DNA of 64,000 nucleotides from positions 1-64,000 of the forward strand of contig JAZTYO010000009.1 of assembly GCA_045636945.1 (NCBI GenBank). Direction: 5' to 3'. Shown one piece after another: positions 7,478-16,979 of the stretch (positions within the stretch are counted from its first letter, which is position 1; the number at the start of each line of letters is the position of its first letter). Source of the DNA: UMGS172 sp045636945. Its GTDB lineage: Bacteria; Bacillota; Clostridia; Oscillospirales; Acutalibacteraceae. A model generated the notes under the pieces. It was not told the DNA's origin. It made no database searches and saw only the letters and a program-made list of their open reading frames with translations. The translations under genes and the position numbers were made by a program.

Positions 7478-10400
7478 ATGAGAACACGCTTGTTTAACCG
7501 CAAGACCAACACCGTTGTTGCTTTGATTTTGGCAGTAACGATGCTTTTGGGCACAATGTTTATCAATATGACGGTGCCCGTCCTTTCTGCTGATGTCGGG
7601 GACGTACCTTACGTCACACTTGAGGGCGAAAAGGTACAAAACGTCACCTTGGAGGACGATGCCAAGTTCCGACTTGAGGCTGTATCCGAAACCGAGGCCT
7701 TATCTTATCAGTGGCAGATTAAAGACCCTGCCGAAACCGACCGATGGGTAAACATTTCGGGCGGATTTTCAAAATATCTTTGGGTAACACACTCACTTGT
7801 CGGCAGTATGCTCGAATTTGACGGCACTGCCAAACTCCGTTGCCATGTTGGTACCGACTCGGGCGAGACCTTTACCGACCCCGTTGAGGTTTGTGTTTCC
7901 TTGAAGGTAACCTCCTCTATATTCAATGCCAAGCCTTCACAGAGAGTTAAAGCAGCAAAAACAGACGACACTCAAGGCACGCATAAAACCTATTCCATTA
8001 TCATCAACTATCTTTTCGACGACAACTCCATAGCCTTCGAGCCTTACGGTGCAACGGTTGCCGAAGGAAGTAACTTTATAACCGACCCCGAATATCCAAT
8101 CGTAAGCCCTAAGGTTGTTGGTTACTCTCCGTTCCGCCGAGTAGGAGAGAGCTATGTTGATGCATCATTTATTGAATTCGAACTTTACGACATTCGTGAA
8201 GACGTTATTATCAACGTTATTTACGAGCCTGCTTTGGTTGATTACTCGATACATCATTATCAGCAGAATATTCTCGACGATGAATATTTTCTAGATACAA
8301 ATATGATTGAGAAAACGCAGGCACTCACCGGCACTATGGTCGGTGACGACCTTGCAAAAACCGAAACCGAGCTTCCCGGCTTTAAGGCACTGGCATACGA
8401 AAAGCTTACGGTTGCCGCCGACGGAAGTACAATCATAGAAATTCGCTATGATCGAAACTATTATCTTGTCGACTTTGATATGAACGGCGGTTACGGAACC
8501 GAACCCATTTATACACGTTACGGCGCAACGGTTGGCGCCAATAATCCCACACGTCACGGTTACGTCTTTGACGGATGGGAGCTTGTGTCTTATGGTGGTC
8601 AGACACCTACGACCGAGCAAAAATCAATGTACTCAATCGAACAGGGCAAGACCATTCTTGTTCCTACTGCAAATCTTCGTTATAAAGCACGTTGGATAAC
8701 TCAGGATACCACCTATACAATGGTTTTCTGGCGCGAGAATGCCGACAATAACGAGTATAGCTATTGGGGCTATCTTGACGGAATTGTCGCAAAATCAGGA
8801 ACCTACGTCGACGGTAAGGATTACATCGGCCAAGTCGATGGAATCGACGACGAAGATTATTTCACGTTTAATCCTAATAAAACCGACAAACACGTACTTG
8901 TTGAGGGTGATAGCTCAACAGTAGTTAATGTATATTACACAAGAAATTATTATAGACTGAACTTTAAGGCACAGGGTAAATGTACCATCGAAGCCAATCA
9001 CAAGCACAGTGATGCCTGCTATGATATAATCTGCGGAATCACTGCTCATACCCATTCCAACGAATGTGTTCCTGAGTTGATATGTCCTACCCCTGAGCAT
9101 ACCGAACATACCGATGATTGTATCGTCTGTGGCTTTGAAGAGCATATCCACGGCTCGGTCGGTTGTGACTGTATCTTGACTCAGCACAAGCATACCATTG
9201 ACTGTTGGGAAAATATAGGTTCCCGTCAGAATTCAGTCAACGGTGCGCCCAAAAATCCCGACCAAGGCGAGATTTACTACCGCAGAAACAACAGAACCTA
9301 TTATATCTATCTCTTTGGCACGTGGTATACTTATTCTGGTAAAAACATTTCCACGGGAGATATTGCTGACCCCGCCTGTGGATTTGAAGAACATCAACAC
9401 GGAAGCGACTGTGAGTGTGAAAAGGTCGAACACGAGCATAACGACAACTGTTATAGTGACACCTTCCATACACACACAAGCGCCTGTTATGAATATTCCT
9501 GCGGTGAGGAGGAGCACACCCACGAGGGAGATTGCAAGCGCGTTATCTGCCCAACACCTGAAGGTCATACACATAACTCAACCTGCAATAGCTCTACGGG
9601 AACCAACGTTGTAAAAACCGTATACGCTAAGTACGAAGCCTCTCTCGAGGATATGAATGTATGGCCTGTAACGGATTACTACGGCAATACCTACAATTCG
9701 GGTGAGCGTTGGGAGCCCGGAAATGATTCCGAGTATTACGACGCCGTTCTCGTTTATATCGCGCAGATGCCTCCCGATGATTTCACGTTGACCATCAATA
9801 AGGGTACCTCATCTCATAAGAATTTTGAGATGTATTATTACCTGCAGGTTTTGCCGAACGAGGAATACGACGTTGAGTATAACAATAAACACTACAAAGA
9901 ATATACCGTAATCCGCGCAAAATACAACTATCTGACCAAAGCGGAGGACTTCTTTGATATTCACGGCTATGTGCAGTCGGCATCAAATCCCGGATTCAGC
10001 AATAACCAAATACAGCCTACCACAAGCTCCGGAACCAACATAGTTAAATTCTATTATGACCGAGAGGTCGACCATTACCTTGAGTTCAATAACAACGGTA
10101 ACGTTATAAGTGACAAAACCGTCCACGGTATCATGTACGATGCTTCGCTTGAAAGCTATAATTTCAAGCCGGACTACCCCGACAATCTTGAGCCTAACGC
10201 TTATACCTTCGGCGGTTGGTACATTTCTCCTGGTTGTTTTGAAGGCACCGAGGTCAAATGGTCCGAACTTAAAATGCCTGAAGGCGACCTTATGCTGTAC
10301 GCTAAGTGGGTACCTATTACCCACACCGTCCGTGTTTTCAAGACTGCCGACCTTAAAGAACAAATAGGCACTGACCAGACGGTTGACCACAAGGCATTTG

Positions 10401-12079
10401 CCACTGCACCCTCGGGTGATATAACCAACGGTAACTACGTTTTCCAGGGTTGGTTCTATATGGACGAGGTCAACGGCGTAATGGTTGAAAAAGCCTTCGT
10501 CTTCAATGGTATCCCCGTCATCGAGGATATGGACATCTACGCCAAGTGGAGCTCGCATGTTCCAATCACATATACTATTTATTATAAGCTTGACGGCACC
10601 GACATTAATGTTGCCGAGCCTACCATCGGCAATGCTATGGCAGGTCATAACAAGACCTTTGATGCCAAGGCAGGCGACCAGCTTTATGCCAAATATCGTA
10701 CAGGCTTCTATCCCATAACCAACAGCCACACCATTACAATGAGTGTTGACGGTGATCACGAATTTACGTTCTATTATATATTTGCCGAGTCTATGCCATA
10801 TAGAGTCCAGTATATAGATGAAGCAACGGGCAAGCCTCTTTGTGAGGATAAGGTTGTTGAGGATAACACCTTCTCGGTTGTAACCGAAACCTTTATCCGT
10901 TTTGACAAAATGATGCCCGACGCCTACCAGAAGCGACTTGTTCTCTCGGCTGACAGCGAGGACAACGTAATCACCTTCTATTACAATTCTGATGAGGAGC
11001 ACGCATACTACCGCGTTGTTCACTACATTCAGAATATTCACGGTGATACCGACCGTGACACCTACCGTGAGTACCGTTTAGAGGAAGCTGTCGGTACAAT
11101 CGGTCAGCAATACACCGTAAGCTCTTTGACTCTGACAGGCTTTAAGTATAAGCCTGAAAAAACCGTTATAAACGGTACGGATACTCCGTTAACCGGAACA
11201 ACCGTCACTACCACGTTGAGCGGTAACGGTGCGTTGATAGAGCTTTATTATGACCGAGAGCCCTATAATTACGTTGTAAAATATCATGACGGTCTTACCG
11301 GAAAGGTGCTCCAGGATGACAAAATAGGCTCGGGTGTGTTCGGCGAACAAATTGTTGAATATGCTCCGAACCTTGAGTCAAAGGGTTATCAGCTTGTTGG
11401 TGGCGCCACAGCCAAAACCATCACAATTTCCGCCAATGAGGACCTTAATATCATCGAGTTCTTTTATCAGGAAATGACGGTTGCTTTGAAGTATCAGATT
11501 GTAGGACCCACCGGTTGCGGTATTTTGACACAGTATTCCGAAAACGTTACGTCCTTCAGTGGCCGTCCTAACGGCTCCGAGCCGATAATCAACAAAGGCT
11601 TTATCTTTAAGGGCTGGTACAAGGATATCGATTGCACCATCCCCGTAGACGCACAATGGATTGACCAAAATAATCATATAAGACCTGTAAAGCAGGGAGA
11701 TATCTGGACTACGGCAACCTATTATGCCAAATTTATAGCCCTGGAAACCGACCTGACCATTACCACCAAATCAACCTCTTCGGTTGATGCAAATCAGGTG
11801 TTCATCTTTAATATTAAAGGTAAAGCAGGCACCGATACCGAAAAGATTAATATTACCGTTACGGTTGTCGGAAACGACTCGGTCACTATAACCAAGCTCC
11901 CCACGGGTGATTATACCGTAACCGAGCTGACCGATTGGTCGTGGAGATATGAAAACTTGACCGCTATTAGAGAGGTCATGCTTGATTATAACGAAAACGG
12001 TAATCAAATGGTATTTGACAATAGCCGTGAAAATGGCAAATGGCTTGACGGTAACGACGTAAAGAACAACAAATTTTAA
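7478..12079 (+). CDS. giant secreted InlB B-repeat / His-Cys repeat surface protein
   Basis: 1,533 residues with an AAAGGAGG RBS and a classical signal peptide (about 13-38). InlB B-type (Listeria-Bacteroides) repeats with the GYVFDGWEL and TFGGWYISP strand occur near 325-400 and 865-950, and again near 1390-1440 (FKGWYKDIDC). Residues about 506-710 are unusual: H-x-H-x3-5-C units such as HTHSNECV, HEHNDNCY and HTHTSACYEY recur about ten times, likely binding metal. From about 1100 come MucBP-like strands, and the end (about 1435-1510) resembles a Cna/SpaA-type domain (LPTGDYTVTELTDW). No LPxTG or membrane anchor is present. It sits inside the TasA-like operon, so it may be held by those fibres. 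Confidence 0.8.
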   Translation: MRTRLFNRKTNTVVALILAVTMLLGTMFINMTVPVLSADVGDVPYVTLEGEKVQNVTLEDDAKFRLEAVSETEALSYQWQIKDPAETDRWVNISGGFSKYLWVTHSLVGSMLEFDGTAKLRCHVGTDSGETFTDPVEVCVSLKVTSSIFNAKPSQRVKAAKTDDTQGTHKTYSIIINYLFDDNSIAFEPYGATVAEGSNFITDPEYPIVSPKVVGYSPFRRVGESYVDASFIEFELYDIREDVIINVIYEPALVDYSIHHYQQNILDDEYFLDTNMIEKTQALTGTMVGDDLAKTETELPGFKALAYEKLTVAADGSTIIEIRYDRNYYLVDFDMNGGYGTEPIYTRYGATVGANNPTRHGYVFDGWELVSYGGQTPTTEQKSMYSIEQGKTILVPTANLRYKARWITQDTTYTMVFWRENADNNEYSYWGYLDGIVAKSGTYVDGKDYIGQVDGIDDEDYFTFNPNKTDKHVLVEGDSSTVVNVYYTRNYYRLNFKAQGKCTIEANHKHSDACYDIICGITAHTHSNECVPELICPTPEHTEHTDDCIVCGFEEHIHGSVGCDCILTQHKHTIDCWENIGSRQNSVNGAPKNPDQGEIYYRRNNRTYYIYLFGTWYTYSGKNISTGDIADPACGFEEHQHGSDCECEKVEHEHNDNCYSDTFHTHTSACYEYSCGEEEHTHEGDCKRVICPTPEGHTHNSTCNSSTGTNVVKTVYAKYEASLEDMNVWPVTDYYGNTYNSGERWEPGNDSEYYDAVLVYIAQMPPDDFTLTINKGTSSHKNFEMYYYLQVLPNEEYDVEYNNKHYKEYTVIRAKYNYLTKAEDFFDIHGYVQSASNPGFSNNQIQPTTSSGTNIVKFYYDREVDHYLEFNNNGNVISDKTVHGIMYDASLESYNFKPDYPDNLEPNAYTFGGWYISPGCFEGTEVKWSELKMPEGDLMLYAKWVPITHTVRVFKTADLKEQIGTDQTVDHKAFATAPSGDITNGNYVFQGWFYMDEVNGVMVEKAFVFNGIPVIEDMDIYAKWSSHVPITYTIYYKLDGTDINVAEPTIGNAMAGHNKTFDAKAGDQLYAKYRTGFYPITNSHTITMSVDGDHEFTFYYIFAESMPYRVQYIDEATGKPLCEDKVVEDNTFSVVTETFIRFDKMMPDAYQKRLVLSADSEDNVITFYYNSDEEHAYYRVVHYIQNIHGDTDRDTYREYRLEEAVGTIGQQYTVSSLTLTGFKYKPEKTVINGTDTPLTGTTVTTTLSGNGALIELYYDREPYNYVVKYHDGLTGKVLQDDKIGSGVFGEQIVEYAPNLESKGYQLVGGATAKTITISANEDLNIIEFFYQEMTVALKYQIVGPTGCGILTQYSENVTSFSGRPNGSEPIINKGFIFKGWYKDIDCTIPVDAQWIDQNNHIRPVKQGDIWTTATYYAKFIALETDLTITTKSTSSVDANQVFIFNIKGKAGTDTEKINITVTVVGNDSVTITKLPTGDYTVTELTDWSWRYENLTAIREVMLDYNENGNQMVFDNSRENGKWLDGNDVKNNKF

Positions 12080-12098
12080 TTAAAAGGAGGCAATGATA

Positions 12099-12653
12099 AT
12101 GGCTTTCGATTTCAAAAAAGTTAATATAAAAACGACCGTTATCATTGCCGTCTGTGTTGTGTTTGCGGTCTGTACGGTCGGCGGTGTGTGGGCTTATCTC
12201 ACTTCAAAGACCAACTCCGTTTCCAACACCTTTGACCCCGCCAAAGTGACCTGTTCCATTGAGGAAACCTTCAAGGACGGCACCAAGAGTAACGTTGCGG
12301 TGCGTAACACAGGTGACGTTGACGCCTATATCCGAGCAATGGTTGTTGCAACCTTCCAATCAAACGACGGCAAGGTTTTGGCAACTGCTCCCGTTGAGGG
12401 AGTTGACTACACCGTCAGTTGGTCAAACGTCGGCTGGAATAAAGGCTCGGACGGATTTTGGTATCATTTGTCGCCCGTTGCTCCCGACAAGCTTACGTCG
12501 AACCTTATCGATACCGCAACGGTTATGTCGGCACCCAACGGTTACAGCCTTAATATTCAGATAATTGCCACGGCGATTCAGTCCAACCCCGAAAACGCGG
12601 TTATCGAAGCATGGGGAATAACACCCACCAACGGAAAGATATATCCCAACTGA
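12099..12653 (+). CDS. TasA-like protein with SipW-type signal (184 residues)
   Basis: Two ATGs are possible; that at 12099 lies 8 bases after AGGAGG, while 12093 lies only 2 bases away. The signal TM (about 12-35) is followed by NSVSNTFDPAKVTC, the SipW region. VAVRNTGDVDAYIRAMVVAT follows, the beta-strand pair common to camelysin-like proteins. IQIIATAIQSNPENAV near the end repeats the AIQ block of the other three paralogues. It is last in the locus and is followed by a strong terminator. Confidence 0.8.
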   Translation: MAFDFKKVNIKTTVIIAVCVVFAVCTVGGVWAYLTSKTNSVSNTFDPAKVTCSIEETFKDGTKSNVAVRNTGDVDAYIRAMVVATFQSNDGKVLATAPVEGVDYTVSWSNVGWNKGSDGFWYHLSPVAPDKLTSNLIDTATVMSAPNGYSLNIQIIATAIQSNPENAVIEAWGITPTNGKIYPN

Positions 12654-12662
12654 ACTCAAAAA

Positions 12663-12700
12663 AATAAACCCTTCGGCACTTCGTCGGAGGGTTTATTTTT
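12663..12700 (+). terminator. intrinsic terminator closing the SipW/TasA locus
   Basis: ATAAACCC and GGGTTTAT bracket an inner TTCGGC/GTCGGA pairing, and the right arm runs into TTTTT. It starts 10 bases after the last stop codon. Confidence 0.85.
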
Positions 12701-12758
12701 GCACAGTATTATTCTTTTATGGGAGTTTTATGCTAATTTCTCATAAATTTGTATTGTC

Positions 12759-12788
12759 TTGACTGCAACAGCCGACCCGTGTATAATA
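12759..12788 (+). promoter_or_regulatory. sigma-A type promoter
   Basis: TTGACT at 12759-12764 and TATAAT at 12783-12788 with an 18-bp spacer, 38 bp ahead of the small ORF at 12827. Confidence 0.6.
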
Positions 12789-12826
12789 TATGATAGATAT
12801 ACAAAACTTCAAAACGAGGTAAGAAT

Positions 12827-12979
12827 ATGTTTTTTGACCTTGACACCCCTATTAAGGCAACGGGTTTCGGAAGAATAGAGCAGTCGAACGGTTTTTGGCA
12901 CAAAATTTGGGCAAGACGTGAGTTTTTGCTGTTTCATCTTGCCTTAGGCAATCTTGTGATGTCGGTGGGTAACAAATGA
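12827..12979 (+). CDS. 50-residue hypothetical protein, translationally coupled to the dehydrogenase
   Basis: MFFDLDTPIKATGFGRIEQS opens a 50-codon frame preceded by a moderate RBS (CGAGGTAAG) and a good promoter. Its TGA overlaps the ATG of the next gene (ATGA at 12976-12979), typical of coupled genes. It is rich in aromatic residues (FFD, FWHKIW, FLLFH) with no signal peptide. I do not recognise a family. It could be a true small protein or a leader ORF that sets translation of the dehydrogenase. Confidence 0.5.
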   Translation: MFFDLDTPIKATGFGRIEQSNGFWHKIWARREFLLFHLALGNLVMSVGNK

Positions 12980-13860
12980 ACTATTCTGAATGGTTAAAAA
13001 ACAATACCGAAGGTCTTTCGGGCAAGCTGATTGCCGTAACGGGCACAACGGGTGGTCTTGGTCGTGAGCTTTGCGCTTTTCTTTGCGAGCTTAGTGCCGA
13101 CCTTGTTCTGCTTGACCGCAATGCCCAACGCTCCGAAGCCTTAAAAAACGAACTGTTGACCCGTTTCCCCTACCGCAAAATTTCGAGAATCACGGTCGAC
13201 CTTGAGGATGTGACCTCGGTCATATCGGCAACCGAGCAGTTAAAAGCCCTGCCGTTGGACATATTTATCCACAACGCAGGCGCTTACAGTATCCCAAGGC
13301 ACAAATGTGACACGGGGTTTGACAACGTTTTTCAGATAAACTTTGTTTCGCCGATGTATATGATACGAGAGCTGTTGCCAACCTTGAGGCAACAAAATGG
13401 CAAGGTCGTGGCCGTCGGCAGTATTGCCCATAACTACTCCAAAACCGACCGAAACGACGTTGATTTCTCGACGCGGACGGCACCATCCAAGATTTACGGC
13501 AACGCTAAACGATACCTTATGTTTTCGTTGTACGAGCTTTTTAAAAATGAGGATACGGTAAAGCTGTCGGTTGTGCATCCGGGAATTACATTTACCAATA
13601 TCACGGCACATTATCCAAAGCTGATTTTTGCCGTTATCAAGCACCCGATGAAGGTTATTTTTATGAAGCCGAAAAAGGCAGCACTTTGCACCATTAAGGG
13701 GGTTTTTGAGGAAACCCGATACCACCAATGGATAGGACCGAGGCTTTTCAATATATGGGGTCTGCCGTCCTTAAAAAGGCTTAAAACCTGCTCGAAGGAT
13801 GAAAGCCTTTACATTGGCCAAACCGCCGATGAGATATATCTGAAAATCAAGGATAAATAA
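12976..13860 (+). CDS. short-chain dehydrogenase/reductase (retinol-dehydrogenase-like SDR)
   Basis: 294 residues. The nucleotide motif TGTTGGLGRE (about 22-31) is the T-G-x3-G-x-G of classical SDRs. DLVLLDRN ends beta-2 with an Asp that often selects NAD or NADP binding. NAG appears near 97, and the catalytic Tyr-x3-Lys is YGNAK (Tyr174, Lys178). GSIAHNYS holds the catalytic Ser. Length is above the 250 of simple SDRs, with a C-terminal extension as in retinol/protochlorophyllide-type members. The physiological substrate is unknown. It starts inside the stop of the 50-residue ORF. Confidence 0.85.
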   Translation: MNYSEWLKNNTEGLSGKLIAVTGTTGGLGRELCAFLCELSADLVLLDRNAQRSEALKNELLTRFPYRKISRITVDLEDVTSVISATEQLKALPLDIFIHNAGAYSIPRHKCDTGFDNVFQINFVSPMYMIRELLPTLRQQNGKVVAVGSIAHNYSKTDRNDVDFSTRTAPSKIYGNAKRYLMFSLYELFKNEDTVKLSVVHPGITFTNITAHYPKLIFAVIKHPMKVIFMKPKKAALCTIKGVFEETRYHQWIGPRLFNIWGLPSLKRLKTCSKDESLYIGQTADEIYLKIKDK

Positions 13861-13888
13861 AAAATACAACAAAAAATGAAATTATGTT

Positions 13889-13928
13889 ATACCGTAGGGG
13901 CGAACCTCCGTGTTCGCCCCTACGGTAT
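13889..13928. repeat. REP-like perfect palindrome
   Basis: A 17-bp perfect stem: ATACCGTAGGGGCGAAC (13889-13905) pairs with 13912-13928 over a 6-base loop. It carries the GTAGGGGCGAAC/GTTCGCCCCTAC core of the family described at 5012. It may also act as terminator for the SDR gene, though no clear T-run follows. Confidence 0.8.
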
Positions 13929-13974
13929 CTCGCAAAAACAGAATCCAATAAATTTTGCTTGATAATAACGCTTA

Positions 13975-14002
13975 TTGATTTTTTAAAAAATTGTAGTATA
14001 AT
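13975..14002 (+). promoter_or_regulatory. sigma-A type promoter of trkA-trkH
   Basis: TTGATT at 13975-13980 and TATAAT at 13997-14002 with a 16-bp spacer, 55 bp ahead of trkA. Confidence 0.55.
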
Positions 14003-14056
14003 AAAAGTAATATCGGGTATTTCCGATTTTTTAACTCTACTTTTTGAGGGGTACTT

Positions 14057-15415
14057 ATGAAGATTATTTTAGTGGGTTGCGGCAACATTGGTGCAACCAT
14101 TGTAGCAAGTCTTGTATCCGAGGGTCACGACATTGTGGCCATTGACAACGATGCCGCATTTTTGAACGAAATAACCAACGTTTACGACGTTATGGGTCTT
14201 TGCGGAAACGGTGCTGATTCCGATGTTTTGGACGAGGCAGGTGCCGCCGATGCCGACCTTTTCGTAAGCGTCACGGGTTCGGACGAGCTTAATATGCTGG
14301 CCTGCTTTTTGGCTCGTAAAATGGGTGCAAAGCACACCATTGCCCGTGTGAGAAACCCTGAATACAACGACAAGAGCTTAAGCTTTATGAAGGACAGCCT
14401 TATGCTCTCAATGAGCATAAACCCCGAGCTTTTGGCAGCACGTGAGCTTTATAAAATCCTTAAATTCCCGTCGGCCGTCAAAATCGAAAACTTCTCAAGA
14501 GGTAATCTTGAGATGATTGAGTTCAGACTCAAGCCCGATTCTGCACTTGACGGTGTAAGCCTTATGGAAATGAGGCAAAAGCACAAGGCAAAGGTGCTTG
14601 TCTGCTACGTCCGACGCGAAGACAAGGTGTTTATCCCTGACGGTAACTTCCGTCTTAAAAGCGGTGATTGGATTGGCATTACCGCAACGCCCTCTGACCT
14701 GCAAAAGCTGTTCAAAAGCCTTGGCGCTTATCAGAAGCAGGCTAAAAATGTTATGCTTTTGGGTGGTAGCAAAACGGCACACTACCTTGCCGATATGTTG
14801 CTCGAATCAGGTGGCTCGGTCAAAATCATCGAACGCGACCGCGAGATTTGTGAACACCTGAGCGAGGCATTGCCCAAAGCAGTTATCTTAAACGGTGACG
14901 GTGCACAGCAGGAGTTGTTGCTTGAAGAGGGTATCGGCTCGCTTGATGCCTTTGTATCGCTCACCAATATGGACGAGGCCAACATCCTTTTGTCGATTTT
15001 TGCTTCTAATCAAAACGTTCCAAAGGTTATTGCCAAGGTCAATCGTGACGAGCTTGTTGGAATGGCTGAAAATCTTGGTCTTGATACCGTTGTTTCACCT
15101 AAGAGAATCATCTCCAACGTTCTTGTCAGCTATGCACGTGCACTTGAAAATTCTATGGGCAGTAACGTTGAAACGCTTTACAAAATTGCCGACGGAAAGG
15201 CCGAAGCTTTGGAGTTTAACGTAAAGCCCGATTCTAAGGTCGTTGGTATTCCTTTGAAGGAGTTGTCCTGCAAAAAGGGTATACTTATTGCAGGTATTAT
15301 CCGAAAGAATAAAACGGTTATCCCCACCGGTAACGATATGATTGTGGCCGGTGACAGTGTTGTTATAATCTCCTCCGAGTATGGCTTGGGCGACCTTGAC
15401 GACATTCTGAAATAA
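14057..15415 (+). CDS. trkA: Trk potassium uptake regulator TrkA
   Basis: 452 residues made of two RCK halves. Each has a Rossmann NAD-binding TrkA-N domain: the first starts MKIILVGCGNIGATIV (G-x-G-x-x-G) with the Asp of VAIDND at the end of beta-2, and the second has VMLLGGSKTAHYLAD near 234. Each half is followed by a TrkA-C domain (about 140-220 and 375-450). TrkA binds NAD(H) and gates the TrkH channel from the cytosol. trkH follows after 9 bases in the same direction, so the pair forms one transport unit. Confidence 0.93.
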   Translation: MKIILVGCGNIGATIVASLVSEGHDIVAIDNDAAFLNEITNVYDVMGLCGNGADSDVLDEAGAADADLFVSVTGSDELNMLACFLARKMGAKHTIARVRNPEYNDKSLSFMKDSLMLSMSINPELLAARELYKILKFPSAVKIENFSRGNLEMIEFRLKPDSALDGVSLMEMRQKHKAKVLVCYVRREDKVFIPDGNFRLKSGDWIGITATPSDLQKLFKSLGAYQKQAKNVMLLGGSKTAHYLADMLLESGGSVKIIERDREICEHLSEALPKAVILNGDGAQQELLLEEGIGSLDAFVSLTNMDEANILLSIFASNQNVPKVIAKVNRDELVGMAENLGLDTVVSPKRIISNVLVSYARALENSMGSNVETLYKIADGKAEALEFNVKPDSKVVGIPLKELSCKKGILIAGIIRKNKTVIPTGNDMIVAGDSVVIISSEYGLGDLDDILK

Positions 15416-15424
15416 GGTGACGGT

Positions 15425-16876
15425 ATGAACAAAAGGTTTGTATTTTATATGCTCGGCCGTCTGCTTATGACCGAAGGCGGTTTATTGCTTTTGCCGTTTG
15501 TAACAGGGCTGATTTACAAAGAGGATTCGGCTTGGTGGACGTTGCTTACCGCAGTAATCACCTTTACTGCCGGATTTGTGCTTAATCTTATCTTTAAAAA
15601 AAGCGATAAAACGCTTTTTGCACGAGAGGGCTTTGCCATTGTTGCACTTTCCTGGCTTACTATGTCGGCCTTTGGCGCTTTGCCGTTTTTCTTAAGCGGA
15701 GAAATTTCCTCTTACACCGATGCATTTTTTGAAACGGTCAGTGGACTTACCACCACAGGTGCATCGGTCGTGTCCAACGTTGCGGCAATGAGCAAGGGTC
15801 TTTTGCTGTGGCGAAGCTTTACCCATTGGATTGGCGGTATGGGAATACTCGTCTTTGTTATGGCTATATTGCCGACAGAATCGGGACGAAACGTTCATAT
15901 TATGCGTGCTGAAGTACCCGGTCCTATCGTTGGCAAGGTTTTGCCGAGAATCAAGGACACCGCTAAAATTTTATACCTCGTATACATCGCTTTGACCGTT
16001 GCTTTGGCTTTGCTGCTTTGGTGTGGTGATATGAGTCTGTTCGACAGTCTGATCCACGCTTTCGGTACTGCAGGTACGGGTGGTTTCGGTATCAGAGCCG
16101 ACAGTATTGCAAGCTACAGTGCATACAGTCAGTGGGTCATTACGGTGTTTATGCTTCTGTTTGCCATAAACTTCAACCTCTACTACCTTATCCTTATTAA
16201 AAGGGTCAAGGCAGCACTTTCGTCAAGAGAATTGTGGTGCTTTATCGGTATCGTTTGCGTTGCCGTCGGTGCTATCGCAATAAACCTTACCACGACGCTT
16301 AGTGCAGTTTACAACAACCTTTCGGACACAATCCGTCATTCGGCATTTCAGGTTGCATCGATTATTTCGACCACGGGCTTTACCACGGTTACCACCAACG
16401 ATTGGCCCGGTCTTTCCAAGATGATACTGATTGTGCTTATGTTTGTCGGCGGATGTGCTGGCTCGACGGCGGGCGGTTTGAAGCTTTCCCGTGTGATGAT
16501 GTTGTTCAAAATCGGCAAAAAGGAAACACGACAGCTTATCCATCCCCGTTCGGTCAACGCGGTTCGTTTTGAGGGCAAAACGCTTGATTCCGCAACGCTC
16601 CATTCGGTCAGCACGTATATCGTGGTTTACGTTATTATTTTCGTACTGACGATGTTAATTTTGTCGTTTGAGCCGTTTGGCTTTGAAACGATTTTTACTG
16701 CAACGTCGACCTGTATAAATAACGTCGGAATTTATTTCGGACCCGAAAGCTCGCAGGGCATTGCTCCATTTTCTGATTTTTCAACCTGGATTTTGTCCTT
16801 TGTAATGCTCATCGGACGACTTGAAATATTCCCGATGCTTTTGGCCTTCTCCCCCTCGACCTGGGCTAAAAAGTAA
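15425..16876 (+). CDS. trkH: Trk potassium transporter, membrane subunit TrkH
   Basis: 483 residues with about ten hydrophobic segments arranged as four M1-P-M2 repeats. Filter-like P-loop stretches are visible: VSGLTTTGASV near 103, FGTAGTGGFGI near 215, ISTTGFTTVTTND near 318 and ATSTCINNVG near 428, each with the single conserved Gly of the K+ filter. The family moves K+ inwards and needs TrkA. It is directly downstream of trkA and followed by a hairpin terminator. Confidence 0.93.
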   Translation: MNKRFVFYMLGRLLMTEGGLLLLPFVTGLIYKEDSAWWTLLTAVITFTAGFVLNLIFKKSDKTLFAREGFAIVALSWLTMSAFGALPFFLSGEISSYTDAFFETVSGLTTTGASVVSNVAAMSKGLLLWRSFTHWIGGMGILVFVMAILPTESGRNVHIMRAEVPGPIVGKVLPRIKDTAKILYLVYIALTVALALLLWCGDMSLFDSLIHAFGTAGTGGFGIRADSIASYSAYSQWVITVFMLLFAINFNLYYLILIKRVKAALSSRELWCFIGIVCVAVGAIAINLTTTLSAVYNNLSDTIRHSAFQVASIISTTGFTTVTTNDWPGLSKMILIVLMFVGGCAGSTAGGLKLSRVMMLFKIGKKETRQLIHPRSVNAVRFEGKTLDSATLHSVSTYIVVYVIIFVLTMLILSFEPFGFETIFTATSTCINNVGIYFGPESSQGIAPFSDFSTWILSFVMLIGRLEIFPMLLAFSPSTWAKK

Positions 16877-16911
16877 TGTAGCAGAGCAATATGTCCTATA
16901 TATAAAAGTAA

Positions 16912-16950
16912 TCCACCCATTACACAACCGTGTAGTGGGTGGAATTTTTG
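16912..16950. terminator. intrinsic terminator between trkH and the ABC transporter
   Basis: TCCACCCATTACAC pairs with GTGTAGTGGGTGGA (14 bp, one G-T pair) and is followed by ATTTTTG on the + strand. It separates two convergent units and could serve both. Confidence 0.8.
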
Positions 16951-16979
16951 CTACTGTTAAACCGTTCGGTTTTGTTGAA

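Noticed and set aside
9983..11041. 352-codon ORF antisense to the giant surface protein
   Set aside because: Long antisense frame caused by codon use of the real gene; no RBS and no domain.
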